From assembly GCA_043764095.1 (NCBI GenBank), contig JAYUKX010000009.1, positions 11,964 to 75,963 of the forward strand: a DNA stretch of 64,000 bases, read 5' to 3'. A program made the position numbers and the translations under genes. This DNA is from M3007 sp043764095. GTDB taxonomy: Bacteria; Bacteroidota; Bacteroidia; Chitinophagales; Saprospiraceae. Below, piece after piece: positions 9,445 through 18,191 of this stretch (positions are counted from its first letter, which is position 1; each line of letters opens with the position of its first letter). Under the pieces are notes generated by a model. The model was not told the DNA's origin and did no database searches. It saw only the letters and a list, made by a program, of their open reading frames with translations.

Positions 9445-9473
9445 GTAGAGACGTTGCATTGCAACGTCTCTAC
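9445..9473. repeat. 29-nt perfect palindrome GTAGAGACGTTGCA-T-TGCAACGTCTCTAC
   Basis: Two 14-base arms around one central base form a perfect hairpin 126 bases after thrS. The flanking DNA (9360-9444) has a few loose copies of a GATACCGTTTTGGGTA-like motif. The GTAGAGACG...CGTCTCTAC type of palindrome is, from memory, a widely scattered repeat in cyanobacteria and other bacteria. It could act as a terminator but has no T-run after it. The rest of the 9320-9573 gap shows nothing else. Confidence 0.7.
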
Positions 9474-9573
9474 ACCCCAACCCCCAACCCCAAAAAAATC
9501 GTTCAAAACCACGTCCGCCAAAATCATCAACAATTTTCCAAACCATTTCAACACAACGTAAACGCATTACATT

Positions 9574-9807
9574 ATGAAAAACACCATCATTTTCATCACC
9601 ATCCTCTGTTTGGGTCTATTGGCCTGCAAATCTGCCAAATCCGCCAACGATTGCAAAGGCAAGGCCAACCCCGATTGTGTATGCACAGAGCAATACCAAC
9701 CTGTATGCGGTTGTGATAACAAAACTTATGGCAACGCTTGTGTGGCGGAATGTGCTGGCGTAAAAAAATACACCAAGGGCAAATGCCCTGGGACTGGCGG
9801 CAATTAA
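9574..9807 (+). CDS. Kazal-type protease inhibitor lipoprotein
   Basis: A 77-residue protein with a lipoprotein signal peptide (lipobox LLAC at about residues 15-18) and one Kazal domain. The visible Kazal pattern is CVCTEQYQPVCGCDNKTYGN, then AC..EC..VKKYTKGKC, with all six expected cysteines. Kazal domains block serine proteases with an exposed loop around the P1 residue after the second cysteine. Anchored to the outer or inner membrane, it may protect the cell from its own or foreign proteases. Its 3' end overlaps the convergent gene by four bases. Confidence 0.9.
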   Translation: MKNTIIFITILCLGLLACKSAKSANDCKGKANPDCVCTEQYQPVCGCDNKTYGNACVAECAGVKKYTKGKCPGTGGN

Positions 9808-10112
9808 TTGGGCACTATTTCCAAAATATCGATCAAATCGTCCTTGCAACGCTCCGTCTTTTCCTGCCAACGCACCTTTACCGCTAAGGGCAAGGTACTC
9901 GTTTGCAGATCAATCGTGCTATTGGAAGGAAGTGTTTCAAACCGACGTTTAATACCGTCAATTTCTATAAAATAACCACCACAACACGCACAAAGACTGA
10001 GGTCTTGTTGTGAAATCGTAGCAGCTTCGAGGGTGTCATTGTCGTTTTTTTTGTTGCAGGCGATAGTGGCCAGCGCGAGGGAAAATAGGAATAAAATACA
10101 ATGTTTTTTCAT
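9804..10112 (-). CDS. hypothetical small lipoprotein
   Basis: A 102-residue protein with a signal peptide ending in a lipobox (ATIAC, Cys about residue 19). The mature part contains CACCGGYFIEIDG, three closely spaced cysteines, then a beta-rich stretch TSTLPLAVKVRW and a C-terminal CKDDLIDILEIVPN. No family is recognised. The cysteine cluster could bind a metal or form disulfides. It converges with the Kazal gene. Confidence 0.7.
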   Translation of the reverse strand: MKKHCILFLFSLALATIACNKKNDNDTLEAATISQQDLSLCACCGGYFIEIDGIKRRFETLPSNSTIDLQTSTLPLAVKVRWQEKTERCKDDLIDILEIVPN

Positions 10113-10210
10113 AGCGTAAATTTTTACTTTTTGTAATGAAGAGGGCTGTGGATTGGGGAACTCGACACTATGGTTCTAATCGTGTTAAATTAACCAATCT
10201 TTATAATGTT

Positions 10211-10474
10211 ATGTCTTACAACTACAAACCTGTTACAGAATTGCACCTAAAAATCCGCTTTCTACGGGAACGCTCGGGTGCAAACCAAACGGACTTAGCC
10301 AATTTTCTTGGCATTTCACAACGTGCATACAGTAAAATAGAAAGAAACGAAACCGATATGCGCGTAGAACACTTATTGGCTATAGCGGCCTTTTACGCTT
10401 TATCGGTGACCGATTTATTTACGCACAGAGAACAAGAACTACTATTAATGATCCTTCAACAAAAAAGCACCTGA
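10211..10474 (+). CDS. XRE-family helix-turn-helix regulator
   Basis: An 87-residue DNA-binding protein consisting almost only of a Cro/C1-type HTH: LKIRFLRERSGANQTDLANF is followed by LGISQRAYSKIERNETDMRVEHLLAIAAFY. The ATG at 10211 starts shortly before the first HTH helix, and the frame upstream to 10136 adds nothing conserved. It stands alone between lipoprotein and hydrolase genes and has no partner domain, so its target is unknown. Confidence 0.8.
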   Translation: MSYNYKPVTELHLKIRFLRERSGANQTDLANFLGISQRAYSKIERNETDMRVEHLLAIAAFYALSVTDLFTHREQELLLMILQQKST

Positions 10475-10475
10475 T

Positions 10476-11333
10476 CTACCTCCCAGCCAGCATCCCAACT
10501 CGATCCGCCATAATCCTCCCCTTTTCATCTTTTTTCACCGTCACAAATTCAGCAACAGGATCGTGTTCCAAAAATAGGATATGTCCATGATCCACAGCAT
10601 TTTGTAATAAAACTGCCTTCTCTTCCAAGGTCACTAACGGACGTATATCATAAGCCATTACATACGGCATCCCGATATGCCATTGCGAAGGCAGTGCATC
10701 GGCACAATAAACCACCGTACCGTACTGACTATCCAGTACGGCCACCATCAGGGCTTCGGTATGGCCGTAATAAAACTGGACTTGAAAACCGGGCGCAAAC
10801 TGGTAATTATGCACTACTGGCACAAAATGCAGTAACCCCATTTCTTGCAGCGGCACAAAATTTTCTTTTAAAAACGAAGCCCGTTCGCGCTCATTGGGAT
10901 GCATTGCCCAGTTGTAATGCACCTCATTCGTCCAGTATTTGGCACTGGGAAATGTAGGGGTAATTGCACCCGTTTCGGGGTTACGCATCAGTGCACCGCC
11001 ACAATGATCGAAATGCAGGTGTGTTAAAAAAACATCGGTAATATCGGAGGGTTTTAAACCCGTTTGGGCCAGCGATTCCAGTAGCGCGCCACTGTTTTCG
11101 GGCAAAAAATGGCTACGGAATTTTTCATCCTGTTTCTCGCCCATTCCCGTGTCAATCAATATATTACGACCATCTTCGGTTTGCACCAACATGGTACGTA
11201 CGGCCCAGGTACACAGGTTATTTTCGTCAGGAGGATTGAGTTTGGCCCACATACGGCGCGGGACGATACCAAACATGGCACCGCCATCTAATTTGAAAGT
11301 GCCCGAAAAAAGTGGGGTAATGCGTACTGACAT
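10476..11333 (-). CDS. MBL-fold metallo-hydrolase
   Basis: A 285-residue metallo-beta-lactamase-fold hydrolase. The metal-binding motif is THLHFDHCGG, with further ligands likely in the YYGHTEALM and YCADALPSQ regions and a late LEHDP. This layout resembles the N-acyl homoserine lactonase / quinone-processing group of MBL enzymes. The substrate cannot be assigned. No signal peptide is seen, so it is cytoplasmic. Its stop lies one base after the convergent XRE gene. Confidence 0.88.
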   Translation of the reverse strand: MSVRITPLFSGTFKLDGGAMFGIVPRRMWAKLNPPDENNLCTWAVRTMLVQTEDGRNILIDTGMGEKQDEKFRSHFLPENSGALLESLAQTGLKPSDITDVFLTHLHFDHCGGALMRNPETGAITPTFPSAKYWTNEVHYNWAMHPNERERASFLKENFVPLQEMGLLHFVPVVHNYQFAPGFQVQFYYGHTEALMVAVLDSQYGTVVYCADALPSQWHIGMPYVMAYDIRPLVTLEEKAVLLQNAVDHGHILFLEHDPVAEFVTVKKDEKGRIMADRVGMLAGR

Positions 11334-11359
11334 AGTAGTGTATGGTTATATGATTTAGA

Positions 11360-11417
11360 GGGGTAAACAGATTTCCAAGTAATTTACTTTGAAATCTGTA
11401 CCAACGTACATTACCCC
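11360..11417. repeat. nested inverted repeat between the MBL and desaturase genes
   Basis: Three nested pairs can form one long hairpin: GGGGTAA (11360-11366) with TTACCCC (11411-11417), ACAGATTTC (11367-11375) with GAAATCTGT (11391-11399), and AAGTAA (11377-11382) with TTACTT (11384-11389). It lies after the desaturase stop and before the MBL start on the same strand. It could end the sucA transcript or fold in the MBL leader. No T-run follows it. Confidence 0.55.
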
Positions 11418-11455
11418 AAGTGTGGCAAGACCGGCCTTAGAAAAATATTCGCCTC

Positions 11456-12712
11456 CTACGCAACAACAAGCCCTTTATCCTGCTTATCAATAACAAATGT
11501 CACTAACGCCGTAAGCAACAAACCTGTCACCACCAAATATTTCCCATTGGTCAGCACCGTTTCCAATCCAAACCAATCGCCAGTGACATAAATCAATCCA
11601 ATACCAAAAAGACTTTTGATGATTTCAAAAAGAGGCGCGTACGGATTGCGATCCATAAATTCCGAATAGGCATAAATCGACATAAAAATAAAAGCCGCAT
11701 ACACAAAAATACCCGGTATCCCAATCAAAGCAAGGTTGCCAAAGAAATACAACGTGAGGATAAAAACCCAAGTCAATTGAATATAAGACCAAATTTGAAT
11801 AGACCTAGCCGAAGTAGGCGCGTACTTTTCAAACTGATAAGGATTTTCAATTTTATCCACCGGAAAACGCGCTTCCACATCGGCAGGTCGCCAGCCAGTG
11901 GGCTTGAACCATATCGTGAACTTATCCATCATATTACCAGCGTACCAAGCATCTTTTACCATCAGCCAAAGGTGCTGAAAATTGATTTTAATCGGATTCC
12001 AAGTCTTTGCAGGTCGTGTAATACCATATACAGGCGGTGCTTCCGGCAATTCTTCTTGAAAAGTACCAAATATCTTATCCCAAATAATAAAAATTTGACC
12101 GTGGTTTTTGTCCATGTACTCGCGGTTGAGCGCGTGGTGCACACGGTGGTGCGAGGGCGTAACAATGATATGCTCGAGAAAACCCATTTTACCAATATGC
12201 TGGGTATGGTACCAAAATTGGGCAAACAAATGGAGCGGCGCCACTACCGCAATCACCTGCGCTGGCACACCCAACAAAGCCGCAGGCAACAAAAATACCG
12301 TAAATAAATTGACAAATGAAGAAATACTCTGGCGCAATGCGCAAGCCAAATTAAACTCTTCGCTGCTGTGGTGAATGGCGTGCTTATTCCAAAAAAAATT
12401 GACCTCGTGGCTCAGCCGATGCGTCCAATAACCAGAAAAATCCAACGCAATAAACGCAACAGCATACACCGCAAACGTGGACTCCACCTTGTAAATGGCC
12501 ACTTTTTGAAGCAACCATCCATAAGTTAGGATAGAAATACTCAAGCCTAACACATCTTTTACTACGTTCGTAATACCCGAACTCAAACTGGAAACACTAT
12601 CCAAATGGTTATAAGTGCGGTTGCCACGCAGCCAGCCATAGCCCTGCTCTAGCAGTACCAATACCAAAAAAGCAGGCATGGCGATGAGTAATATTTTGCC
12701 GTAAGTCTCCAT
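11456..12712 (-). CDS. sterol desaturase / fatty acid hydroxylase family membrane protein
   Basis: A 418-residue integral membrane protein with several hydrophobic helices. The eight-histidine di-iron pattern is visible: HRLSH, then HAIHH, later HTQH and HRVHH. This superfamily inserts oxygen into, or desaturates, membrane lipids. The long C-terminal membrane extension resembles the alkylglycerol monooxygenase-like branch, but the lipid substrate cannot be told. The start codon lies 11 bases after the sucA stop, so the two genes are probably transcribed together, although a metabolic link is not obvious. Confidence 0.88.
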   Translation of the reverse strand: METYGKILLIAMPAFLVLVLLEQGYGWLRGNRTYNHLDSVSSLSSGITNVVKDVLGLSISILTYGWLLQKVAIYKVESTFAVYAVAFIALDFSGYWTHRLSHEVNFFWNKHAIHHSSEEFNLACALRQSISSFVNLFTVFLLPAALLGVPAQVIAVVAPLHLFAQFWYHTQHIGKMGFLEHIIVTPSHHRVHHALNREYMDKNHGQIFIIWDKIFGTFQEELPEAPPVYGITRPAKTWNPIKINFQHLWLMVKDAWYAGNMMDKFTIWFKPTGWRPADVEARFPVDKIENPYQFEKYAPTSARSIQIWSYIQLTWVFILTLYFFGNLALIGIPGIFVYAAFIFMSIYAYSEFMDRNPYAPLFEIIKSLFGIGLIYVTGDWFGLETVLTNGKYLVVTGLLLTALVTFVIDKQDKGLVVA

Positions 12713-12723
12713 AAAATATAAAT

Positions 12724-15480
12724 CTAATCTTTGAATGCCTCGTCCACCAACGCTTTTTGCTGCTGCTCATGTACCTTAGGGAAGCCCGTAGCAGGCGATG
12801 CAGCCGATGGTCGGCCAGCATATACCCAGTCATATTGGCGGTGATTCAGCGCAATATGCGACCAAGCACCCATATTAGCAGCCTCTTCCTGTACCCAAAC
12901 AGGGCGGCCAGCATTCGGATATTTTTTCAATATGGCCTCGAATTGCTGCGCGGGGAACGGGTATAATTGCTCAATGCGTATAATGGCAACATCGTAGCGT
13001 TTGGTTTCTTCCCTGCGGCGGAGTAAATCGTAATACACTTTGCCGCTACATACCAATAAACGCTTGGTTTTCTTTGGGCTTGCCTCTATATCGTCGTACA
13101 ATTCTTGGAAGCGTGTACCAAGTTCCATCTCCGAAATATTACCAACATTAAATGGCGGACGAAGGGTGGACTTGGGTGTCATAATGATCAATGGCTTGCG
13201 GAAATTGCGCACCTGCTGACGACGGAGCAGGTGGAACAAATTGGAGGCGGAGGTCAAATTAGCCACCGTAACATTGTTCTCAGCGCACCCTTGTAAAAAA
13301 CGCTCCATCCGCGCCGAAGAGTGCTCTGGTCCTTGGCCTTCATAACCGTGTGGTAGTAACATGACAAGGCCGCTCATACGCCGCCACTTTGTTTCGCCAG
13401 CCAATACAAACTGGTCGATAATACTGTGCGCACCATTGGCAAAATCACCAAATTGAGCCTCCCAGATCACTAAAGCATCCGGCGATGCCAACGAATAGCC
13501 GTATTCAAAACCAAGTACTGCGTATTCAGAAAGCAATGAATTGTAGATGTAAAATTTGCCCTGCTTATCGGAAATACCATCTAAGCGGTTTATCTTTTTA
13601 AAATTTTCGGCATCGGCCGGACAAGCATGACGGTGGCTAAATGTGCCACGTTTTACATCTTGTCCGCTCATGCGAACGTCCTTACCATCGAGTAGTAGTG
13701 ACGAATAAGCTAATAATTCACCCAAAGCCCAGTCAACTTGGCCATTTTCGACCAATTTGCGCTGATTTTCCAAAGTTTTAGCAATTTGATTCAGCGGCTT
13801 AAAATCCGAAGGCAAGGTGAGCAGGTGATGAAGCAATCGGTCGATAGATGCACGGTCGATACCCGTTTCAGGCGATTGAGCAAAGGCCAAATCATCGGTT
13901 ACAGCACTCAATTTGCGCCAAGCCTGCTCCGTTTCCTGATAGGTATATGGCAGTGGTTTTTGGCGTACTTCATCCAAGCGTTCTTGCAAATTGGATTTAA
14001 AACTCAACTCCATTTCCTTGGCCATTTCCGCTTCGATATCGCCACGTTGGATCAAGGTTTCGGTATATAATTCGCGGATATTCTTATGATCGCTGATCAG
14101 AGCGTACAAATCCGGGTTGGTAAAACGAGGTTCATCGCTTTCGTTATGGCCATATCGGCGGTAACAAACAATATCAATAAACACATCTGAATTGAATTTC
14201 TGACGGTATTCAGTGGCCAATTCAGTAGCAAAAACCACCGCTTCTGGGTCGTCGCCATTCACGTGAAAGACCGGTGCTTGCACCACTTCTGCCACTTGCG
14301 TGCAGTAGGTAGAAGAACGCCCTTCCTCCCAATTGGCGGTAAAACCAATCTGATTATTAACCACAATATGGATAGTGCCACCGGTATAATAACCTTCCAA
14401 TTGGCTCATTTGGATCAATTCATACACAATACCCTGCCCGGCTAATGCAGCATCGCCGTGGATCAAAATGGGTAGAATTTTATCGTATTCCGAATTGTAG
14501 AGCGCGTCGGCTTTAGCACGAGCAAAACCCTCCACCACAGGATCTACGGCCTCCAAATGCGAAGGATTGGGTAATAATTTTAGATAAACCTCTTTGCCCG
14601 ATGGCGTTGTCACCATAGACGAAAACCCGAGGTGGTATTTCACATCACCAGAACCAAAACTTTGATCTGGGATCGATTTTCCTTCAAATTCGTTAAAAAT
14701 TTGTTGGTATGTCTTGCGCATGGTATTGGCCAATACATTCAAACGACCGCGGTGTGCCATACCAATAACCACTTCATCTACCGGAATTTCGCTTTCCGAA
14801 GCGGTATTTACGGCAGCATCCAAAGCAGGAATGAGTGCTTCACCACCTTCCAACGAAAAGCGTTTTTGGCCTACAAATTTGGTATGCAGAAACTGCTCAA
14901 AACCAACCGATTCATTGAGTCGATCGAGAATGCGCTTCTTTTTTTCCAAAGACAAACCGTAACCGGGCGTTACGATACGCGATTCCACTTTTTCGCGCAG
15001 CCACATACGGCGTTCTTTATTGTGGATATGCGCGTTTTCAAAACCAATGGTAGCCGTATATAATTCATTTAAACGAGCAAGAATACTGCGCAAGGTAGCA
15101 TTGGGCATATTCAGTTCATAACCTGCTGTAAATGCGGTATCCAAATCGGCCTCCGAAAGGCCATAATCCGACAAACTCAATTTAGGTTCGCGGTCTTTAC
15201 GCGGACGGATTGGATTGGTATCGGATAGAAAATGGCCGCGATCGCGGTATCCATGGATCAGTCCAAGCACAGCGAATTCTTTTTGCCAACCGGCAGAGGG
15301 TGCTGCTGCGGATGTACCATTGGAGGATGCGTGGCCATTAGTGGCATTTAGGGCATAATCAAAGCCTTTAAAAAAGGCAGACCAATCGGCCTCCACAGAG
15401 GTTGGCTCTGCGAGCCAAGATTGGTAAAGTCCATCAATATATTGCGGATGAGCGTTTGCTACTGCTGAAAAATCTTTCAT
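12724..15480 (-). CDS. sucA: 2-oxoglutarate dehydrogenase E1 component
   Basis: A 918-residue thiamine-diphosphate enzyme of the TCA cycle, which decarboxylates 2-oxoglutarate and passes the succinyl group to the E2 lipoyl protein. The N-terminal binding segment (ANAHPQYIDGLYQSWL) is followed by the E1 core with GMAHRGRLNVLAN, the ThDP motif GDAALAGQGIVYE, NNQIGFT and RYGHNESDEP. The transketolase-like C-terminal domain (VWEAQFGDFANGA, LLPHGYEGQGPEHSSAR) completes it. The ATG at 15480 is preferred over a TTG five codons upstream. sucB is not adjacent. Confidence 0.97.
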   Translation of the reverse strand: MKDFSAVANAHPQYIDGLYQSWLAEPTSVEADWSAFFKGFDYALNATNGHASSNGTSAAAPSAGWQKEFAVLGLIHGYRDRGHFLSDTNPIRPRKDREPKLSLSDYGLSEADLDTAFTAGYELNMPNATLRSILARLNELYTATIGFENAHIHNKERRMWLREKVESRIVTPGYGLSLEKKKRILDRLNESVGFEQFLHTKFVGQKRFSLEGGEALIPALDAAVNTASESEIPVDEVVIGMAHRGRLNVLANTMRKTYQQIFNEFEGKSIPDQSFGSGDVKYHLGFSSMVTTPSGKEVYLKLLPNPSHLEAVDPVVEGFARAKADALYNSEYDKILPILIHGDAALAGQGIVYELIQMSQLEGYYTGGTIHIVVNNQIGFTANWEEGRSSTYCTQVAEVVQAPVFHVNGDDPEAVVFATELATEYRQKFNSDVFIDIVCYRRYGHNESDEPRFTNPDLYALISDHKNIRELYTETLIQRGDIEAEMAKEMELSFKSNLQERLDEVRQKPLPYTYQETEQAWRKLSAVTDDLAFAQSPETGIDRASIDRLLHHLLTLPSDFKPLNQIAKTLENQRKLVENGQVDWALGELLAYSSLLLDGKDVRMSGQDVKRGTFSHRHACPADAENFKKINRLDGISDKQGKFYIYNSLLSEYAVLGFEYGYSLASPDALVIWEAQFGDFANGAHSIIDQFVLAGETKWRRMSGLVMLLPHGYEGQGPEHSSARMERFLQGCAENNVTVANLTSASNLFHLLRRQQVRNFRKPLIIMTPKSTLRPPFNVGNISEMELGTRFQELYDDIEASPKKTKRLLVCSGKVYYDLLRRREETKRYDVAIIRIEQLYPFPAQQFEAILKKYPNAGRPVWVQEEAANMGAWSHIALNHRQYDWVYAGRPSAASPATGFPKVHEQQQKALVDEAFKD

Positions 15481-15568
15481 TTCCGGTAAAAACAAATATT
15501 ATTTCGAAATCAAAAAATAAACAAGGTCACTTTTGTGTTAGTATTTGCCAAAGAGTGCCTAAACCGAG

Positions 15569-15576
15569 CAAAGATA
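15569..15576 (-). promoter_or_regulatory. -7 box of sucA (TATCTTTG)
   Basis: The minus strand reads TATCTTTG, an exact TAnnTTTG match, about 90 bases before the sucA ATG. The -33 element is weak. Confidence 0.5.
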
Positions 15577-15850
15577 CTGCGAAAGGAAGATACAGTGACC
15601 TAATTTTTTTATTAAATTTTGGTACAATTGCCATATTGTATTGTAATCTTTATTGGTTGATGTTTGGGGTAGTAGATTCTTTTGCAGGACTTTGATCATT
15701 TGGCAGACAGACCTCGCCAGTTTTTGAGTTTTTAGCAGATTGTGAAAAAAACAGCTAGGTTAGGTGCAGTATAAAAGGCAATATTGCTAAAAACAATAAA
15801 TTTCACTCAAAAAAATAAACATTTTGTTTTTAATATAAAACTAAACGTTT

Positions 15851-15858
15851 TATCTTTG
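15851..15858 (+). promoter_or_regulatory. -7 box of the Rpn gene (TATCTTTG)
   Basis: TATCTTTG ends nine bases before the ATG at 15868. A TTTG at 15823-15826 lies about 24 bases upstream and could be the -33 element. The leader would be nearly absent. Confidence 0.55.
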
Positions 15859-15867
15859 CCCTTAATT

Positions 15868-16853
15868 ATGGCAAAAGAAAAAACTACCGAAGTGAAATTG
15901 GGTGTACTAGATACCACATCATTCGCCCATCATCCGCACGACAAGTACGCTAAAATAATACTTCAAGTTAGGGAAATTGCGTTACAAATCATTGAATATG
16001 TGCTAGATCCCGAGGATTTTGCATGTATTGATTTGGATAGTTTGACGTTGAGTAATACGACCTTTATAGACGAAACGCTAAAGGAGACTTTTGCGGATAT
16101 TTGTTATGTAGGGAAGACCAAACGGGTGAACCGTTTAGGATTAATTTTTTATTTGAGCACAAAAGCGATAAACCGGATAAGTCGGAGGAGTCAAGTCAGG
16201 AGCAATTGAACCGCTATATCCTGAATAAACGGATGGAAGATAGGAAGCAGAATAGGGATTTAGCGTTGACTATTCCAATATTACTTTACCATGGCAGCGC
16301 GGCTTTGGAAAAAGAAACGCCGACTACACTTTTCCCAAAAGCACCCCAAAATTTGTTGAAGTATGTCCCTTCATTCGATTATGTCATATTGGATATTTCG
16401 CATTTAAAAGACAGCGAAATAGAGGCCATCAAATTTGTAAATCTAAGGAATATTTTTTTGGCTTTCAAACACTCGAGAAATGAAAAATATTTGGCGGAAC
16501 ATTGGAAAAAAGTCATTATTTTTGCAGCACAAACTGTAAAAAATTTCCCCTTAAACATTATTATAAAAGCAACATTTCTTTATATGGTACACGTATCGCA
16601 AACAGTTAGCAAAAAATCAAAGAACCTTGAGAATGAACTCTCTCCCGAGGAAAAAGGGTCATTATTGCCTTTTATTCCAGAATTTTTAGTGGATTCATTT
16701 AAAAAAGGTAGAGAAGAGGGTATGGAAAAAGGCATGGAAAAAATATTACTCATCTACATGGCACAAAATCCAACGCTCAACAACAAGCAAATTGCAGATA
16801 ACTTCGATATTGAAGTTTCGTTTGTTGAACAGTTGCGAAAAAAATTAAAATAA
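15868..16853 (+). pseudogene. Rpn-family recombination-promoting nuclease, frameshifted
   Basis: Two overlapping frames make one Rpn/YhgA-like protein of about 328 residues. The first (from ATG 15868) has HDKYAKI, FIDETLKETFADICYVG and KTK. The second continues TGEPFRINFLFEHKS and runs to a KKGREEG-type tail and a C-terminal helix. The switch falls at the AAA of 16120-16122. One extra A there would restore KTKTGEPF. The PD-(D/E)xK residues (Asp in FADI, Glu and Lys in FEHK) end up in different frames, so the product is inactive unless the ribosome slips by -1 or the base is a sequencing error. Rpn proteins are DNA endonucleases linked to mobile DNA and horizontal gene uptake. Confidence 0.85.
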
Positions 16854-16867
16854 GATGACAAGGTCTT

Positions 16868-17016
16868 ACATTTCTTTATATGGTACACGTATCACAAACA
16901 GTTAGCAAAAAATCAAAGAACCTCGAGAATGAACGCTCTCCCGAGGAAAAAGGGTCATTATTGCCTTTTATTCCAGAATTTTTAGTGGATTCATTTAAGA
17001 AAGGTAAAGCAGAGGG
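16868..17016 (+). pseudogene. partial second copy of the Rpn gene
   Basis: These 149 bases repeat 16572-16720 of the Rpn gene with about six changes. The reading frame (TFLYMVHVSQ..VDSFKKGKAEG) stays open through the copy. Three of the changes are silent, and the changed tail (GKAEG) also looks like a normal Rpn tail. The fragment therefore probably comes from a separate Rpn homologue, not from decay of the first copy. It stops six bases before the end of the aminotransferase gene. Confidence 0.85.
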
Positions 17017-17021
17017 GATCC

Positions 17022-18170
17022 CTACTCCGCCACCAACACCCTCGTAAGCGCTGCTATATCCGCCGCATCATTATACACATTGGGCGAAACCCGAATAAAA
17101 TCGCCGCGTACAGAAACCGATATATTGTTGTCTTTTAATGCCTTTTGCAATTGTACTGCATCCGCACCTTCCGGCACCTGAATACCAAACAAATGAGCAG
17201 CCCTAAATGCTTCGTCTTCTACCCAATAACCCTTTGATTTCCAAATCATTACGGCATCTTTTACCAAATCTTTGCAATACTGCTGAATATGCATTGGCTG
17301 CCATGCTATTAATTGCTCCAATGCAACAATACCCATTGGTACCAAAATAAAATTACTATGCTCGCCTACGTCAAAACGACGTGCTCCCGGTTGGTAACCA
17401 TCGCGGTACTGGGTAAGTCCCGCAAAATCCTGACTATTTTCGCGGTTGATCCAATTTTCTTCCAAGGGCGTACCATTCCAAAAATAATCGCTGTAGTAAG
17501 CATAACCCAACGAATAGCCGCCCATCAACCATTTGTAGCCGCCACATACGAGCGCGTCGATGCCCATTTCTTGCACATCTATGGGCAATGCGCCCACACT
17601 CTGCGTACCATCAACGATCAATAAACCGCCATAACTGTGTACTTTTTTACTGATTGCCGCCAAATCAAAAATAGTACCATTGGCCCAATGGATATGCCCA
17701 ATTGCTACAATGGCGGTTTGCGCGTCAATCGCTGCCAAAATATGCTCATTCCAGGTTTTGCCGCGATCTAACTTGGACGCAGGCATATCTACCGATACGA
17801 CTTCAATACCTTTTTCTTTGGCCAATCGCCGCCAAGCATACACATTACTAGGAAATTGAGCATCCGCCACTACGATTTTTTGGCCTTTTTGTACCTTTAC
17901 ATTTTGGGCAACCACTGCAATACCATAAGAAACCGCCGGTATAAAAGCCACATGGTCGGCCGAGGGCGCATGGACTAATTCGGCAAAAAGCCCACGCAAC
18001 TTTTCTTTATCTGTAAAAAAATCGCTGGGCGAAATTTGGTATGGTCTGCTTTTTAGGCTGACACTATGAACACCTGCGGCTTCCACCGATTGCATCAATG
18101 GAGACATGTATGCACCATTGAGGTAATGGATATGTGGCTCTAGGCTAAAAAGGTGTTTTTGACAATCCAT
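17022..18170 (-). CDS. class V aminotransferase-fold PLP enzyme
   Basis: A 382-residue fold-type I PLP enzyme of the aminotransferase class V / cysteine desulfurase group. The cofactor site is visible as IVDGTQSVGALPIDV, and the Schiff-base Lys lies in CGGYKWLMGGY. GHIHWANGTIFD and the YDVGEH-like region (RRFDVGEHSN) also fit. The N-terminus (FSLEPHIHYLNGAYMSP) resembles kynureninase- and isopenicillin-epimerase-like members. A true cysteine desulfurase would have a mobile Cys loop, which I do not see. Reaction unknown. The next gene downstream of its promoter side is the PorP-like gene. Confidence 0.88.
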   Translation of the reverse strand: MDCQKHLFSLEPHIHYLNGAYMSPLMQSVEAAGVHSVSLKSRPYQISPSDFFTDKEKLRGLFAELVHAPSADHVAFIPAVSYGIAVVAQNVKVQKGQKIVVADAQFPSNVYAWRRLAKEKGIEVVSVDMPASKLDRGKTWNEHILAAIDAQTAIVAIGHIHWANGTIFDLAAISKKVHSYGGLLIVDGTQSVGALPIDVQEMGIDALVCGGYKWLMGGYSLGYAYYSDYFWNGTPLEENWINRENSQDFAGLTQYRDGYQPGARRFDVGEHSNFILVPMGIVALEQLIAWQPMHIQQYCKDLVKDAVMIWKSKGYWVEDEAFRAAHLFGIQVPEGADAVQLQKALKDNNISVSVRGDFIRVSPNVYNDAADIAALTRVLVAE

Positions 18171-18191
18171 TTAGATAACTATGTTGGTGGG

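Larger units (their letters stand above)
15481..15867. other. 387-base gap between sucA and the Rpn pseudogene
   Basis: It holds the two divergent promoter candidates listed separately (15569-15576 minus, 15851-15858 plus). The rest is AT-rich and has no convincing ORF. I see no strong hairpin. Confidence 0.5.

Noticed and set aside
16572..17016. Rpn repeat as a target-site duplication of an insertion sequence
   Set aside because: The 149-base length is far too long for a target duplication and no transposase lies between the copies.
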